Shown: positions 9,275-17,484 of the stretch, in pieces
Position numbering within the stretch: position 1 is the first letter of the stretch
Layout of the letters: each line of letters starts with the position of its first letter
Source of the DNA: an uncultured Lachnospiraceae bacterium
GTDB lineage: Bacteria > Bacillota > Clostridia > Lachnospirales > Lachnospiraceae
Assembly (NCBI GenBank): GCA_910583895.1
Contig: CAJTYJ010000001.1
Coordinates: 116,304-180,303 of the forward strand
Direction: 5' to 3'
DNA length: 64,000 nucleotides
Made by a program: the position numbers and the translations under genes
The notes under the pieces: model-generated
What the model was told of the DNA's origin: nothing
Databases searched by the model: none
Seen by the model: only the letters and a program-made list of their open reading frames with translations

Positions 9275-9335
9275 TGAAGGGACGCAGTGGTACTAAGGGT
9301 GCAAAAATACGCACCCTAAGGACCGGCGCCCTTCA
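9275..9335 (+). other. Two-tier stem-loop between the permease and peptidase genes
   Basis: An outer stem TGAAGGG (9275-9281) with CCCTTCA (9329-9335) and an inner stem AGGGTGC (9296-9302) with GCACCCT (9311-9317) enclose an A-rich loop. There is no T-tract. It may be a processing or attenuation structure separating transporter and peptidase expression. It does not match a riboswitch class that I recognise. Confidence 0.45.
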
Positions 9336-9433
9336 ATGGGTCTTTCAGGAAAACATACCTAATGTTTCATAAGGTGCCCACACCGGGCTGAGTACTGAAT
9401 GAGGTTTGAAGAAGATCAGATGGGAGATAGAGT

Positions 9434-10510
9434 ATGAAAGAAAAGAGAGTAGAGCGTGTGTTAAAGGCATTAGAAGCCATGGGGCTGCATCAGATGCTGC
9501 TTACGGATCCCATGTCTGTCTATTATCTGACCGGGGTGCAGGTGATGCCTTTTGAACGGTTTTATGGGCTGTATCTTCGGGCGGATGGAGCACATGTGTT
9601 TTTTCTGAACCGGCTGTTTCATGTGCCGGAGGATCTGGGGATCGAGAAAGTGTGGTATTCGGACACGGACCCGGTGATGGAGCTGGTGGCTTCCCGGATT
9701 GACAAAGAACAGGTGCTCGGGGTGGACAAGGAGTTGAAAGCAGGTTTTCTGCTGCCGCTTCTGGAGCTGGGGGCAGCAAAAGGGTTTGTGCTTGCCTCTT
9801 CTGCCGCAGACGAGACCCGGGGTGTAAAGGACGCAGAAGAACAGGAGAAGATGCGGCGCTCTTCCCGGATCAACGACCTGGCCATGGCGGAATTTAAAAA
9901 GCTGATCCGGGAAGGAATCACAGAGCGGGAAGTTGCCGAGAAAATGTTAAAGATTTATCAATCCCTTGGGGCGGATGGTTTTTCCTTTGACCCCCTGGTC
10001 GCTTTCGGTGCCAACGCGGCGGATCCTCACCACGGACCGGATGACACGGCTGTTCAGCCGGGAGACTGCGTGCTGTTAGATGTGGGATGCATCAAAGACG
10101 GGTACTGTTCCGATATGACCAGGACTTTTTATTTTCAGAAAGTAAGTGAAGAGCACCGCAGGATCTACGACACGGTGCGCAGGGCCAATGAGGCGGCCAT
10201 CGCCCGGATTCGGCCGGGCGTGCCTCTCTGCGAGCTGGACCAGGCGGCCAGGGAACTGATCGAGAAGGAGGGGTACGGCCCCAACTTCACCCATCGGCTT
10301 GGGCATTTTATCGGCCTTTCGGAGCATGAGCAAGGGGATGTATCCTCTGTGAATACAAAGAAAGCAGAAGCCGGTATGATCTTCTCCATCGAGCCGGGGA
10401 TCTATCTGACCGGCGATACCGGGGTCCGGGTGGAGGACCTGGTGCTGGTGACAGAAGACGGCTGTGAAGTGCTGAACCAGTATTCCAAAGAACTTGAGAT
10501 CATCGGTTAA
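9434..10510 (+). CDS. M24-family metallopeptidase (Xaa-Pro dipeptidase/aminopeptidase type)
   Basis: 358 residues: a creatinase-type N-terminal domain (about 1-120) and a pita-bread catalytic domain (about 130-358). The five metal ligands of M24 are visible: two Asp in DVGCIKDGYCSDMTR, His291 in GHFIGL, Glu320 in SIEPGIYL and Glu334 in RVEDLVLV. Members remove residues next to proline from peptides in the cytoplasm. Its place directly behind the peptide importer and before a prolyl isomerase suggests a shared role in the use of proline-containing peptides (inference). Whether it acts as a dipeptidase or an aminopeptidase cannot be told. Confidence 0.88.
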   Translation: MKEKRVERVLKALEAMGLHQMLLTDPMSVYYLTGVQVMPFERFYGLYLRADGAHVFFLNRLFHVPEDLGIEKVWYSDTDPVMELVASRIDKEQVLGVDKELKAGFLLPLLELGAAKGFVLASSAADETRGVKDAEEQEKMRRSSRINDLAMAEFKKLIREGITEREVAEKMLKIYQSLGADGFSFDPLVAFGANAADPHHGPDDTAVQPGDCVLLDVGCIKDGYCSDMTRTFYFQKVSEEHRRIYDTVRRANEAAIARIRPGVPLCELDQAARELIEKEGYGPNFTHRLGHFIGLSEHEQGDVSSVNTKKAEAGMIFSIEPGIYLTGDTGVRVEDLVLVTEDGCEVLNQYSKELEIIG

Positions 10511-10521
10511 GGAGGCACAAA

Positions 10522-11094
10522 ATGAATCCTGTAGCAACCCTTCATATGGCAAACGGAGCAAAGATCGTCATAGAATTGCTTCCAAAGGCCGCACCGAATA
10601 CGGTGAACAGTTTTCTCTACGCTGCATCTTTGGGGTGCATGGATCATCACGCCATTGAGCGCATCGTCCCCGGCAGCTGGGTGGATGTAAGCTATACAGC
10701 TTTTGGCAGAGCCGAGTGCCGTTATCTGATCCCCAATGAATTTGTCCTGCACCCGGAGCTTACCCCGCTTTCTTCTCATCCGGGCGCGGTCTGCATGGGT
10801 GGTTATGGGGAGGCAGGGCTGGCGGGCTGTGAGTTTTTCTTCCCCCTTCGGGACTGTCCGGAGCACAAAGGGATCTATCCGGTCTTCGGACGGGTGACAG
10901 AAGGCATGGATGAGATCTTCCGTCTGGAGCAGGTAAAGACGGTTCCGGTCACGGATTTTCCCATCGAAGGGGTGGAGATCAACCGGCCGGTGGAACCTCA
11001 GATCATTGATCATGTGGAGCTTGCACTTTTTGGTCAGACGTATCCGGAACCGGTCCGGGTAAAGGAGCCGAAGCTTCCGCCGTGCTGGAAGTGA
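10522..11094 (+). CDS. Cyclophilin-type peptidyl-prolyl isomerase-like protein
   Basis: 190 residues, no signal peptide, so cytoplasmic. The cyclophilin order is present: IELLPKAAPNTVNSFLYAA, then ERIVPG in place of FHRVIPG, then FFFPLRDCPEHKGIYPVFG matching the FGxVxxG region, and VTEGMDEI. Several usual active-site residues (the FMVQGGD stretch) are changed, so catalysis may be weak. It starts 11 nt behind the peptidase with AAGGAGGC and probably shares its transcript. It might assist proline cis/trans conversion of imported peptides (inference). Confidence 0.8.
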   Translation: MNPVATLHMANGAKIVIELLPKAAPNTVNSFLYAASLGCMDHHAIERIVPGSWVDVSYTAFGRAECRYLIPNEFVLHPELTPLSSHPGAVCMGGYGEAGLAGCEFFFPLRDCPEHKGIYPVFGRVTEGMDEIFRLEQVKTVPVTDFPIEGVEINRPVEPQIIDHVELALFGQTYPEPVRVKEPKLPPCWK

Positions 11095-11162
11095 GTGTGC
11101 CGGATCACAGGGAAAAACGATGTGCTTCTATATTGGCTGCATGCAAACGCAAGAAATATCCC

Positions 11163-11191
11163 TTTACAAAGCAGATGTTTTATGCTAAAGT
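11163..11191 (+). promoter_or_regulatory. Sigma-A promoter of rpsO
   Basis: TTTACA (11163-11168), 17 bp, TAAAGT (11186-11191), with an extended TG one base before the -10 box. The start would be near 11198, giving a leader of about 85 nt that includes a GC-rich, foldable stretch (11212-11260) which might bind S15. Confidence 0.65.
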
Positions 11192-11283
11192 ATGTGAGTA
11201 TGATTTTAACCGCCGTTCAGGGTCCGGACACTCCGACCGCCCCTTGATGGCTGGTGATTGGGAAAATATAAGGAGGAACTATC

Positions 11284-11550
11284 ATGATTTCAAAGGAAAA
11301 GAAGCAGGCAATTATCACAGAGTATGGCCGCAGCGAGGGCGATACCGGTTCACCGGAGGTACAGGTGGCAATTCTGACCGCAAGGATCCAGGAGCTTACC
11401 GAGCATCTGAAAGTGAACAAGAAGGATCACCACTCCAGAAGAGGACTTCTGAAGATGGTTGGTCAGAGACGCGGAATGCTGGCATATCTGAAGAAAACGG
11501 ACATCGAGAGATACCGTACGTTGATTGCAAAATTAGGTCTGAGAAAATAA
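11284..11550 (+). CDS. rpsO: Ribosomal protein S15
   Basis: 88 residues, the standard length. It shows the conserved S15 pattern TGSPEVQVAILTARI, the LKVNKKDHHSRRGLL 16S-binding loop and the RRGMLAYLKKTD end. It binds 16S rRNA helix 22 early in 30S assembly. AAGGAGGAACTATC precedes the ATG. It is followed by a terminator and pnp, the classic bacterial rpsO-pnp order. Confidence 0.98.
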   Translation: MISKEKKQAIITEYGRSEGDTGSPEVQVAILTARIQELTEHLKVNKKDHHSRRGLLKMVGQRRGMLAYLKKTDIERYRTLIAKLGLRK

Positions 11551-11555
11551 AAGTC

Positions 11556-11583
11556 ATAAGGCGGAGTTTTTCCGCCTTATTTT
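11556..11583 (+). terminator. Rho-independent terminator after rpsO
   Basis: A perfect 10-bp stem, ATAAGGCGGA (11556-11565) with TCCGCCTTAT (11571-11580), a five-base loop and a short T run. Confidence 0.85.
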
Positions 11584-11662
11584 CGTGGGCGGGACCGTAA
11601 GATGCAGACCTTTTTACAGCGGACAGACTAGATGTCTGGATCCCGCCCACGGTCTGATTTTG

Positions 11663-11737
11663 GCAGAAGAGGCTCACCGAGACCACTGAAAAGTGCAAAG
11701 GGTCTTTGGATTTTTCAGTAGTTTCGGTATCTTCTGC
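11663..11737 (+). promoter_or_regulatory. Long hairpin in the pnp leader
   Basis: GCAGAAGA (11663-11670) pairs with TCTTCTGC (11730-11737). After a small bulge ACCGA (11676-11680) pairs with TCGGT. Then 11681-11693 pairs with 11711-11723 with one mismatch and two G-U pairs. The tip is CAAAG/CTTTG (11696-11708). The whole is roughly 30 bp of nearly continuous duplex ending 31 nt before the pnp start. It resembles in form the RNase III-cut leader hairpin of enterobacterial pnp. Confidence 0.7.
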
Positions 11738-11768
11738 TGAATGGAAAACAAGAAAGGAGATACAGTCT

Positions 11769-13859
11769 ATGTACAAAAGTTATACAATGGAGCTGGCTGG
11801 CAGAACCCTGAGAGTGGATATCGGCCGCGTAGCAGCTCAGGCAAACGGTGCAGCGTTTATGCACTATGGAGATACGGTGGTGCTGTCCACCGCTACTTCC
11901 TCGGACAAACCAAGGGATGGGATCGATTTCTTCCCTCTGAGTGTGGAATTTGAGGAAAAATTATATTCTGTCGGCAAGATCCCGGGAGGATTTAACAAAA
12001 GAGAGGGAAAAGCTTCCGAGAATGCAGTTCTGACTGCCAGGGTGATCGACCGCCCCATGCGTCCGCTGTTTCCAAAGGATTACCGGAATGATGTGACCTT
12101 AAACAATATGGTCATGAGTGTGGATCCGGAGTGCCGTCCGGAGCTGGTGGCCATGCTGGGTTCAGCCATCGCGGCGTCTATTTCGGATATCCCCTTTGAC
12201 GGCCCCTGTGCCATGACCCAGGTGGGTATGGTGGATGGTGAATTTGTCATCAACCCGTCCCAGGAGCAGTGGAAGAACGGGGATTTGAACCTGACCGTGG
12301 CATCCACGAAGGAAAAGGTCATGATGATCGAGGCAGGAGCCAATGAGGTGCCCGAGGATCGGATGCTTGAGGCGATCTATGTGGCCCACGGCATCAACCA
12401 GGAGCTGATCGCGTTTATTGAGAAAATTGTGGCGGAAGTGGGCAGGCCGAAGCATGAATATACAAGCTGCGCGGTTCCGGAAGAGCTGTTCGCGGCGATC
12501 AAAGAGATCGTTCCTCCGGAAGAGATGGAGCGTGCCGTCTTCACTGACGACAAGCAGACCAGAGAAGAGAATATCCGGGTGCTGTCAGAGAAGCTGACGG
12601 AGGCTTTCGCAGAGAAGGAAGAGTGGCTGGAGGTCCTGGGCGAGGCCGTCTATCAGTATCAGAAGAAGACGGTCCGTAAGATGATCCTGAAGGATCACAA
12701 ACGTCCGGACGGAAGAGAGCTGACCCAGATCCGTCCTCTGGCGGCAGAGGTGGACCTGATTCCGAGAGTCCATGGTTCCGCCATGTTCACCCGCGGGCAG
12801 ACACAGATCTGCAACGTGTGTACGCTGGCGCCTCTGTCAGAGCAGCAGAGAATCGACGGCCTGGACGAGAACGAAGTAAGCAAGCGCTATATGCATCACT
12901 ATAATTTCCCGAGCTATTCGGTGGGAGAGACAAAGCCGTCGAGAGGTCCGGGACGCCGGGAGATCGGTCATGGAGCGCTGGCAGAGCGCGCGCTGATTCC
13001 GGTACTTCCAAGCGAAGAGGAGTTTCCCTACGCGATCCGTACCGTGTCCGAGACCTTTGAGTCCAACGGTTCCACATCCATGGCGTCCACCTGTGCTTCC
13101 TGTATGTCCCTGATGGCAGCGGGTGTGCCCATCAAAAAGATGGTGGCGGGAATTTCCTGCGGTCTGGTGACCGGAGAGAGCGACGAGGATTTTGTGCTCC
13201 TGACAGACATTCAGGGGCTGGAAGATTTCTTCGGTGATATGGACTTTAAAGTGACCGGTACCGACCGGGGCATCACGGCAATCCAGATGGACATCAAGAT
13301 CCACGGTCTGACCAGACCTATCGTAGAAGGCGCGATCGCAAGATGCCGGGAGGCAAGAATGTTCATCATGGACACCTGTATGAAACCGGCCATTGACGAA
13401 CCCCGCGCAGAGGTAGGGCCGTACGCGCCGAAGATCATCCAGATGATGATTGATCCCCAGAAGATCGGCGATGTGGTGGGTCAGAGAGGCAAGACCATCA
13501 ACGCCATCATCGAGCAGACCGGTGTAAAGATCGACATCAACGACGACGGAGCTGTATCCATCTGCGGTACGGATAAAGCCATGATGGACAAGGCCCTGGA
13601 GATGGTCCGCATCATCACCACGGACTTTGAAGAAGGACAGATCTTTGTTGGAAAGGTAGTCAGCATCAAGGAGTTCGGGGCATTTTTGGAGTTTGCACCA
13701 GGCAAAGAGGGCATGGTGCATATTTCCAAGATCGCCAAAGAACGGATCAACCGGGTGGAAGATGTACTGACCCTGGGAGATATGGTGAAGGTTGTGTGCC
13801 TTGGCAAGGACAAGATGGGAAGAATCAGCTTCTCCATCAAGGACTGTAAAGAAAAATAA
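11769..13859 (+). CDS. pnp: Polyribonucleotide nucleotidyltransferase (PNPase)
   Basis: 696 residues from ATG 11769, which has AAAGGAG upstream; the frame is open further 5' but the N-terminus MYKSYTMELAGRTL fits the family. Domains in order: RNase PH 1 (about 1-220), helical linker, RNase PH 2 (about 320-550), KH (about 555-615, with KIGDVVGQRGKTINAII) and S1 (about 625-690, with GKVVSIKEFGAFLE). The enzyme degrades RNA 3' to 5' by phosphorolysis and can add tails. A strong terminator follows. Expression may come from readthrough of rpsO or an unrecognised promoter, and the leader hairpin suggests post-transcriptional control. Confidence 0.98.
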   Translation: MYKSYTMELAGRTLRVDIGRVAAQANGAAFMHYGDTVVLSTATSSDKPRDGIDFFPLSVEFEEKLYSVGKIPGGFNKREGKASENAVLTARVIDRPMRPLFPKDYRNDVTLNNMVMSVDPECRPELVAMLGSAIAASISDIPFDGPCAMTQVGMVDGEFVINPSQEQWKNGDLNLTVASTKEKVMMIEAGANEVPEDRMLEAIYVAHGINQELIAFIEKIVAEVGRPKHEYTSCAVPEELFAAIKEIVPPEEMERAVFTDDKQTREENIRVLSEKLTEAFAEKEEWLEVLGEAVYQYQKKTVRKMILKDHKRPDGRELTQIRPLAAEVDLIPRVHGSAMFTRGQTQICNVCTLAPLSEQQRIDGLDENEVSKRYMHHYNFPSYSVGETKPSRGPGRREIGHGALAERALIPVLPSEEEFPYAIRTVSETFESNGSTSMASTCASCMSLMAAGVPIKKMVAGISCGLVTGESDEDFVLLTDIQGLEDFFGDMDFKVTGTDRGITAIQMDIKIHGLTRPIVEGAIARCREARMFIMDTCMKPAIDEPRAEVGPYAPKIIQMMIDPQKIGDVVGQRGKTINAIIEQTGVKIDINDDGAVSICGTDKAMMDKALEMVRIITTDFEEGQIFVGKVVSIKEFGAFLEFAPGKEGMVHISKIAKERINRVEDVLTLGDMVKVVCLGKDKMGRISFSIKDCKEK

Positions 13860-13871
13860 AAAGATAGAAAG

Positions 13872-13936
13872 ACAGCAGGGCTGTTGCAGCGGCTGATCAG
13901 AGGATCGGCCAACGCAGCAGCCCTGTTGCTGTTTTT
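13872..13936 (+). terminator. Rho-independent terminator after pnp
   Basis: ACAGCAGGGCTG-type 5' arm (from 13872) pairs with CAGCCCTGTTGCTGT, with an inner GGCTGATC/GATCGGCC stem around an AGAG loop, followed by TTTTT at 13932-13936. Confidence 0.88.
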
Positions 13937-13990
13937 GGAACCAATCTGCATAAAAATAATCTGAAAAAAGGTTCGATTCTGATTTTGGGG

Positions 13991-14018
13991 GCATAAAACC
14001 TGTCCCTTTTCATATATT
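13991..14018 (+). promoter_or_regulatory. Candidate sigma-E promoter of the spoIIIA operon
   Basis: GCATAAA (13991-13997), 13 bp, CATATATT (14011-14018). This fits the sporulation sigma-E pattern of a (G)ATATT-like -35 box and a CATA-starting -10 box, and spoIIIA is a known sigma-E operon. The match is imperfect. Confidence 0.45.
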
Positions 14019-14039
14019 GGAGTGAAGGAGTTGGACAAC

Positions 14040-14966
14040 ATGAAATGTGAAGAATTGTGTTCCATACTGCCCCGGAGGCTGACGGAAATGATAGAAGCAT
14101 TTCCGCTGGATCCAGAGTGTCTGCAGGAGATCCGGATCCGGGTAAAACGGCCTCTTCTGGCAGTGTGCGATCATCAGGAATACCAATCCAAAGAGTGTGT
14201 AAGCAGGGCTCAGATCGGTGAGATTTTGGCCTACCTTTCCAACTATTCGCTGTACGCTTATGAGGAGGAGATTCGCCAGGGATTTTTGTCTCTGCCAGGC
14301 GGACACCGGGTGGGGATTTCCGGCCGTGCCGTGCTGGAAGGCGGGCAGGTGAAGACGATCACGGAGGTTTCTTCCCTGAATATCCGGTTTGCCCATGAGG
14401 TGAAAGGATGCGCAGATGAGCTGCTTTTGGATCTGCGGGAGGAGGGCAGACTTCTGAACACGCTGATCGCGTCAGCGCCGGGACAGGGAAAGACGACGCT
14501 GCTTCGGGACTGTATCCGTCAGATATCTGACGGATATGGGGGCTGCCCGGGGCTGACGGTGGGTGTGGTGGATGAGCGCTCAGAGATCGCCGGCAGCTTC
14601 CGGGGAGTTCCCGGGAACGATATGGGGATGCGCACCGATGTGCTGGATGCCTGTCCGAAGGCGGAAGGCATGATGATGCTGATCCGCTCCATGGCTCCCC
14701 GGGTGGTGGCCGTGGATGAAATCGGCAGTCCGGAAGATATGAAGGCGCTGATCTGTGCCATGAACTGCGGCTGTGTGATCTTCGCCACCGTCCACGGAAG
14801 CAGCATGGAAGAGCTCCAGGGGAAGCCGGTCTTAAAAGAGATGATGGACCTGGGACTTTTTGAACGGTATGTTTTCCTGGACGGCAGCAAACAGCCAGGC
14901 CGCATCAGCCAAATCTTCAATCAAAAAAGAGAGAGGCTGCATCGGAACTTGAAACAGCCCAGATAA
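14040..14966 (+). CDS. spoIIIAA: Stage III sporulation protein AA (ATPase)
   Basis: 308 residues from ATG 14040, with GAAGGAG nine bases ahead; a GTG at 14022 is in frame. A secretion-type ATPase fold with Walker A APGQGKTT and a Walker B-like VVAVDEIG. SpoIIIAA acts in the mother cell as the presumed motor of the SpoIIIA-SpoIIQ channel that supports the engulfed forespore. It is first in an intact AA-AH operon. The 272-nt gap to spoIIIAB is unusual, since these genes are normally close, and holds a structured element. Confidence 0.95.
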   Translation: MKCEELCSILPRRLTEMIEAFPLDPECLQEIRIRVKRPLLAVCDHQEYQSKECVSRAQIGEILAYLSNYSLYAYEEEIRQGFLSLPGGHRVGISGRAVLEGGQVKTITEVSSLNIRFAHEVKGCADELLLDLREEGRLLNTLIASAPGQGKTTLLRDCIRQISDGYGGCPGLTVGVVDERSEIAGSFRGVPGNDMGMRTDVLDACPKAEGMMMLIRSMAPRVVAVDEIGSPEDMKALICAMNCGCVIFATVHGSSMEELQGKPVLKEMMDLGLFERYVFLDGSKQPGRISQIFNQKRERLHRNLKQPR

Positions 14967-15001
14967 GAAATGTCAACTGCCTAAAAAATTTCTGCTGGAC
15001 A

Positions 15002-15200
15002 GTAAAGTCGCAAAGGCGCACGAGAGGAACTTTTATGAGTGCCTTTTCGAATAAAAGTTTCTCTCGCTCAAGGTGTGTCGAAGCGACTTTACCCTTTAGT
15101 GCTATCGCGCAGCGATTTAAAATAGCGAAAGCCCGTACGACACCCCAGATCAATGAGTGAGAGCCGAAGGCGAGCAGGAATTGATCTCCCCTCGGGGTGT
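15002..15200 (+). repeat. Structured element inside the spoIIIA operon
   Basis: Three stem-loops in a row. (1) GTAAAGTCGC (15002-15011) with GCGACTTTAC (15083-15092), enclosing a 16-bp stem, CGAGAGGAACTTTTAT (15021-15036) with 15051-15066, one G-U pair. (2) A small stem ATCGC/GCGAT near 15104-15116 inside GCTAT/ATAGC. (3) ACACCCC (15140-15146) with GGGGTGT (15194-15200), continued by AGATCAAT (15147-15154) with ATTGATCT (15180-15187). An 11-bp direct repeat, CGGAACTTGAA, flanks the region at 14943-14953 and 15214-15224. This looks like an inserted small element or a structured RNA. Confidence 0.7.
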
Positions 15201-15238
15201 AGGAAGGGCGAAGCGGAACTTGAATCAGGAGAATAAAT

Positions 15239-15757
15239 ATGCTCAAAGGTGTAGGGATTTTGTGTATTCTGGCGGGAAGTACGGGAATTGGAGTGGTGAT
15301 GGCAAAGGAACTGGATTTAAGAATCCGGGAGCTTCTGACGCTCCAGCAGATGATTCTTTTTATCCGGGGAGAGATCCGGTACATGCGGCAGCCGTTGACG
15401 GATACTTTCTTTCACGTATCCGGCAGCGCTCCGGAACCTTTCCGGCAGTTTTTCAGCTGCACCGCTAAGGAGTTAGAACAGCGCCGGGGAAGGACTGCGG
15501 GAGAGATCTGGAGGCGAAACCAAAAAGAATACCTGTCGGGTCTGCATATCAGCCGGCAGGAAGCTTCGGAGTTTGGAAAGCTGGGGGACGTACTCGGGTA
15601 TCTGGATGTGGAGATGCAGGTAGACACGCTGGATCATTATCTGGAACAGTTAAAACTTTCCACGGCACATGCCATGGAGGCGGCAAAGGGGAAACGAAAG
15701 CTGTATCAGTATATGGGAGCCTTAAGCGGTGCAGCGCTGTCAGTGCTGATCTTCTGA
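15239..15757 (+). CDS. spoIIIAB: Stage III sporulation protein AB
   Basis: 172 residues. An N-terminal membrane segment (about 5-22) is followed by the SpoIIIAB/GspF-like helical domain with LRIRELLTLQQMILFIRGEIRY and a C-terminal hydrophobic end (GALSGAALSVLIF). It is a membrane component of the mother-cell side of the feeding-tube channel. CAGGAGAATAAAT precedes the ATG. It is downstream of the structured element, so its expression relative to spoIIIAA could be modulated. Confidence 0.95.
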   Translation: MLKGVGILCILAGSTGIGVVMAKELDLRIRELLTLQQMILFIRGEIRYMRQPLTDTFFHVSGSAPEPFRQFFSCTAKELEQRRGRTAGEIWRRNQKEYLSGLHISRQEASEFGKLGDVLGYLDVEMQVDTLDHYLEQLKLSTAHAMEAAKGKRKLYQYMGALSGAALSVLIF

Positions 15758-15783
15758 AGAAATGATGGAAAGCAGGAGCGGAT

Positions 15784-15978
15784 ATGAGTGAAACATTGAT
15801 ATTTAAGATCGCAGCGGTGGGGATTCTGGTCTCCGTGCTCTCACAGGTGCTGAAGCACAGCGGCAGGGAGGAGCAGGCATTTCTCACAAGTCTGGCAGGG
15901 CTTCTGCTGGTGCTGTTCTGGATTCTTCCCTATGTGTATGAACTGTTTCAGACCATGCAGCGGCTGTTTTTGCTGTAG
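15784..15978 (+). CDS. spoIIIAC: Stage III sporulation protein AC
   Basis: 64 residues, the usual size, with two membrane segments (about 5-22 and 33-55). SpoIIIAC resembles the C-terminal part of SpoIIIAD and is a membrane component of the SpoIIIA channel. AGGAGCGGAT precedes the ATG. Confidence 0.93.
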   Translation: MSETLIFKIAAVGILVSVLSQVLKHSGREEQAFLTSLAGLLLVLFWILPYVYELFQTMQRLFLL

Positions 15979-16008
15979 CAGAATTTATGCTGAAAGGGGT
16001 GGTGACAG

Positions 16009-16392
16009 ATGATTCGGGTTGCATTGATTGGGATTGTGGGAGTTTTGATGGCGCTGCAGTTAAAGGCTCTGAAGCCGGATTACTCCGTATGGCTTTGTCT
16101 TGGGGTCAGCCTTTTGATCTTTTCATTTGTGGCGGAGAAGCTTTCGGTGATCCTGGAAGGACTGGAGGCAGTTCAGAACTGTCTGCCTTTGAAAGCAGGC
16201 TATATACAGACTTTGATGAAGATCATTGGCATTACTTATATTGCGGAATTTGCCGCCGATCTTTGCAAAGATGCAGGGTACCAGACTGTCGCCGGACAGA
16301 TCCAGATCTTCGGGAAACTGTCGGTGCTGGCAGTCAGCATTCCGATCCTGACCGCTCTTTTGAATACCATTCAGACATTTCTGGGGGGCTGA
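16009..16392 (+). CDS. spoIIIAD: Stage III sporulation protein AD
   Basis: 127 residues with about four hydrophobic segments and the conserved LKIIGITYIAEF-like stretch (here MKIIGITYIAEFAADLCKD). A membrane component of the SpoIIIA channel. AAAGGGGTGG precedes the ATG; the next gene starts 6 nt after the stop. Confidence 0.94.
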   Translation: MIRVALIGIVGVLMALQLKALKPDYSVWLCLGVSLLIFSFVAEKLSVILEGLEAVQNCLPLKAGYIQTLMKIIGITYIAEFAADLCKDAGYQTVAGQIQIFGKLSVLAVSIPILTALLNTIQTFLGG

Positions 16393-16398
16393 TGTTTT

Positions 16399-17430
16399 AT
16401 GGAAGAATTTGATTTTGGAGAAATTCAGATGCTTCTGGATGAGATTCTGGGAAACGGGACGGACTTTAAACAAATGGTAAGTCAGGGAATGCAGGGAGGA
16501 AGCGTTTTGTCCTGGGAGCGTCTTGGGATCTTGCTGCAGAAGATTTTCCTGGAAGAGCTTCTGGCTCAGAAGCAGCTTTGGCTGCATATCCTGATCCTTG
16601 CCATCGCGTCGGCGGTGCTTCTGCATTTTGCGGATGTGTTTCAGAATAAAAATGTCTCCCGGATCAGTTTCTGCATGATCTACATGATACTTTTTCTGCT
16701 CCTGATCACGTCCTTTCAGAGCAGCATGGGGATTGCCAGGGAGGTGCTGGCGCATGTGCGGGACTTTATGACGGTGCTGGCGCCCTCGTATTTTCTTGCC
16801 ATGACGTTTACCTCTTATATTACTTCGGCGGGGGTTTATTATGAATTTTTGCTGTTATTGATTGCAGGGATGCGGCTTTTTACGGAGCGGTTTATCCTGC
16901 CCTGCATTGAAGTCTATGTACTTCTGGTTCTGGCCAATCATCTGTCAAAGGAGGAGCGGCTGACCCGGTTTACGGAACTGGCGGGGATGGTGGTGGAGTG
17001 GAGCCTGAAAGCAGTGCTGGCGCTGGTGATGGGATTTCACCTGATTCAGGGCGTGATCACGCCGGCAGCGGATGCGTTTCGAAATACAACGGTAAGCCAG
17101 AGTCTGGAGATGGTCCCGGGAGTGGGGGATATGAGCGGTTCCGTGGCGGATATGGTATTTGGTTCGGCCATGCTGATCAAAAACGGAATTGGTGCAGCGG
17201 CACTGGTGGCACTGATTTTGATCTGCCTGGTTCCCCTGGTGAAGCTGGCGGTGATTATGGTGGTCTATTATGCCCTGGCGGCGATTCTGCAGCCAGTGTC
17301 GGATGAGCGGATTACAGAGTGCCTAAGCGGGATGGGGAACGGGGTGCGGCTTTTGCTGCAGGCGGTATTTACGGTGCTGGTGCTGTTTCTTTTGACAATT
17401 GCACTGACTACGGCGCTGACAGGGCGGTGA
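16399..17430 (+). CDS. spoIIIAE: Stage III sporulation protein AE
   Basis: 343 residues, somewhat shorter than the roughly 400 of the Bacillus protein. Multiple membrane helices from about residue 50 onward, with the family stretch FQSSMGIAREVLAHVRDFM and APSYFLAMTFTS. It is a polytopic component of the mother-cell secretion apparatus. It sits 6 nt behind spoIIIAD. Confidence 0.94.
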   Translation: MEEFDFGEIQMLLDEILGNGTDFKQMVSQGMQGGSVLSWERLGILLQKIFLEELLAQKQLWLHILILAIASAVLLHFADVFQNKNVSRISFCMIYMILFLLLITSFQSSMGIAREVLAHVRDFMTVLAPSYFLAMTFTSYITSAGVYYEFLLLLIAGMRLFTERFILPCIEVYVLLVLANHLSKEERLTRFTELAGMVVEWSLKAVLALVMGFHLIQGVITPAADAFRNTTVSQSLEMVPGVGDMSGSVADMVFGSAMLIKNGIGAAALVALILICLVPLVKLAVIMVVYYALAAILQPVSDERITECLSGMGNGVRLLLQAVFTVLVLFLLTIALTTALTGR

Positions 17431-17484
17431 AAGAAGGAGGAGCAGATGCGGCGGAATTAAGAAACAGCAGGGCGGGGGTTTGAT

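Noticed and set aside
9275..9335. A riboswitch before the peptidase gene
   Set aside because: The stem-loops do not match a known aptamer and there is no terminator or anti-terminator pair.
12837..13994. A 385-codon open frame on the minus strand across pnp
   Set aside because: It is entirely antisense to the highly conserved pnp gene and its terminator, with no ribosome site or family motif; a shadow of GC-rich coding sequence.
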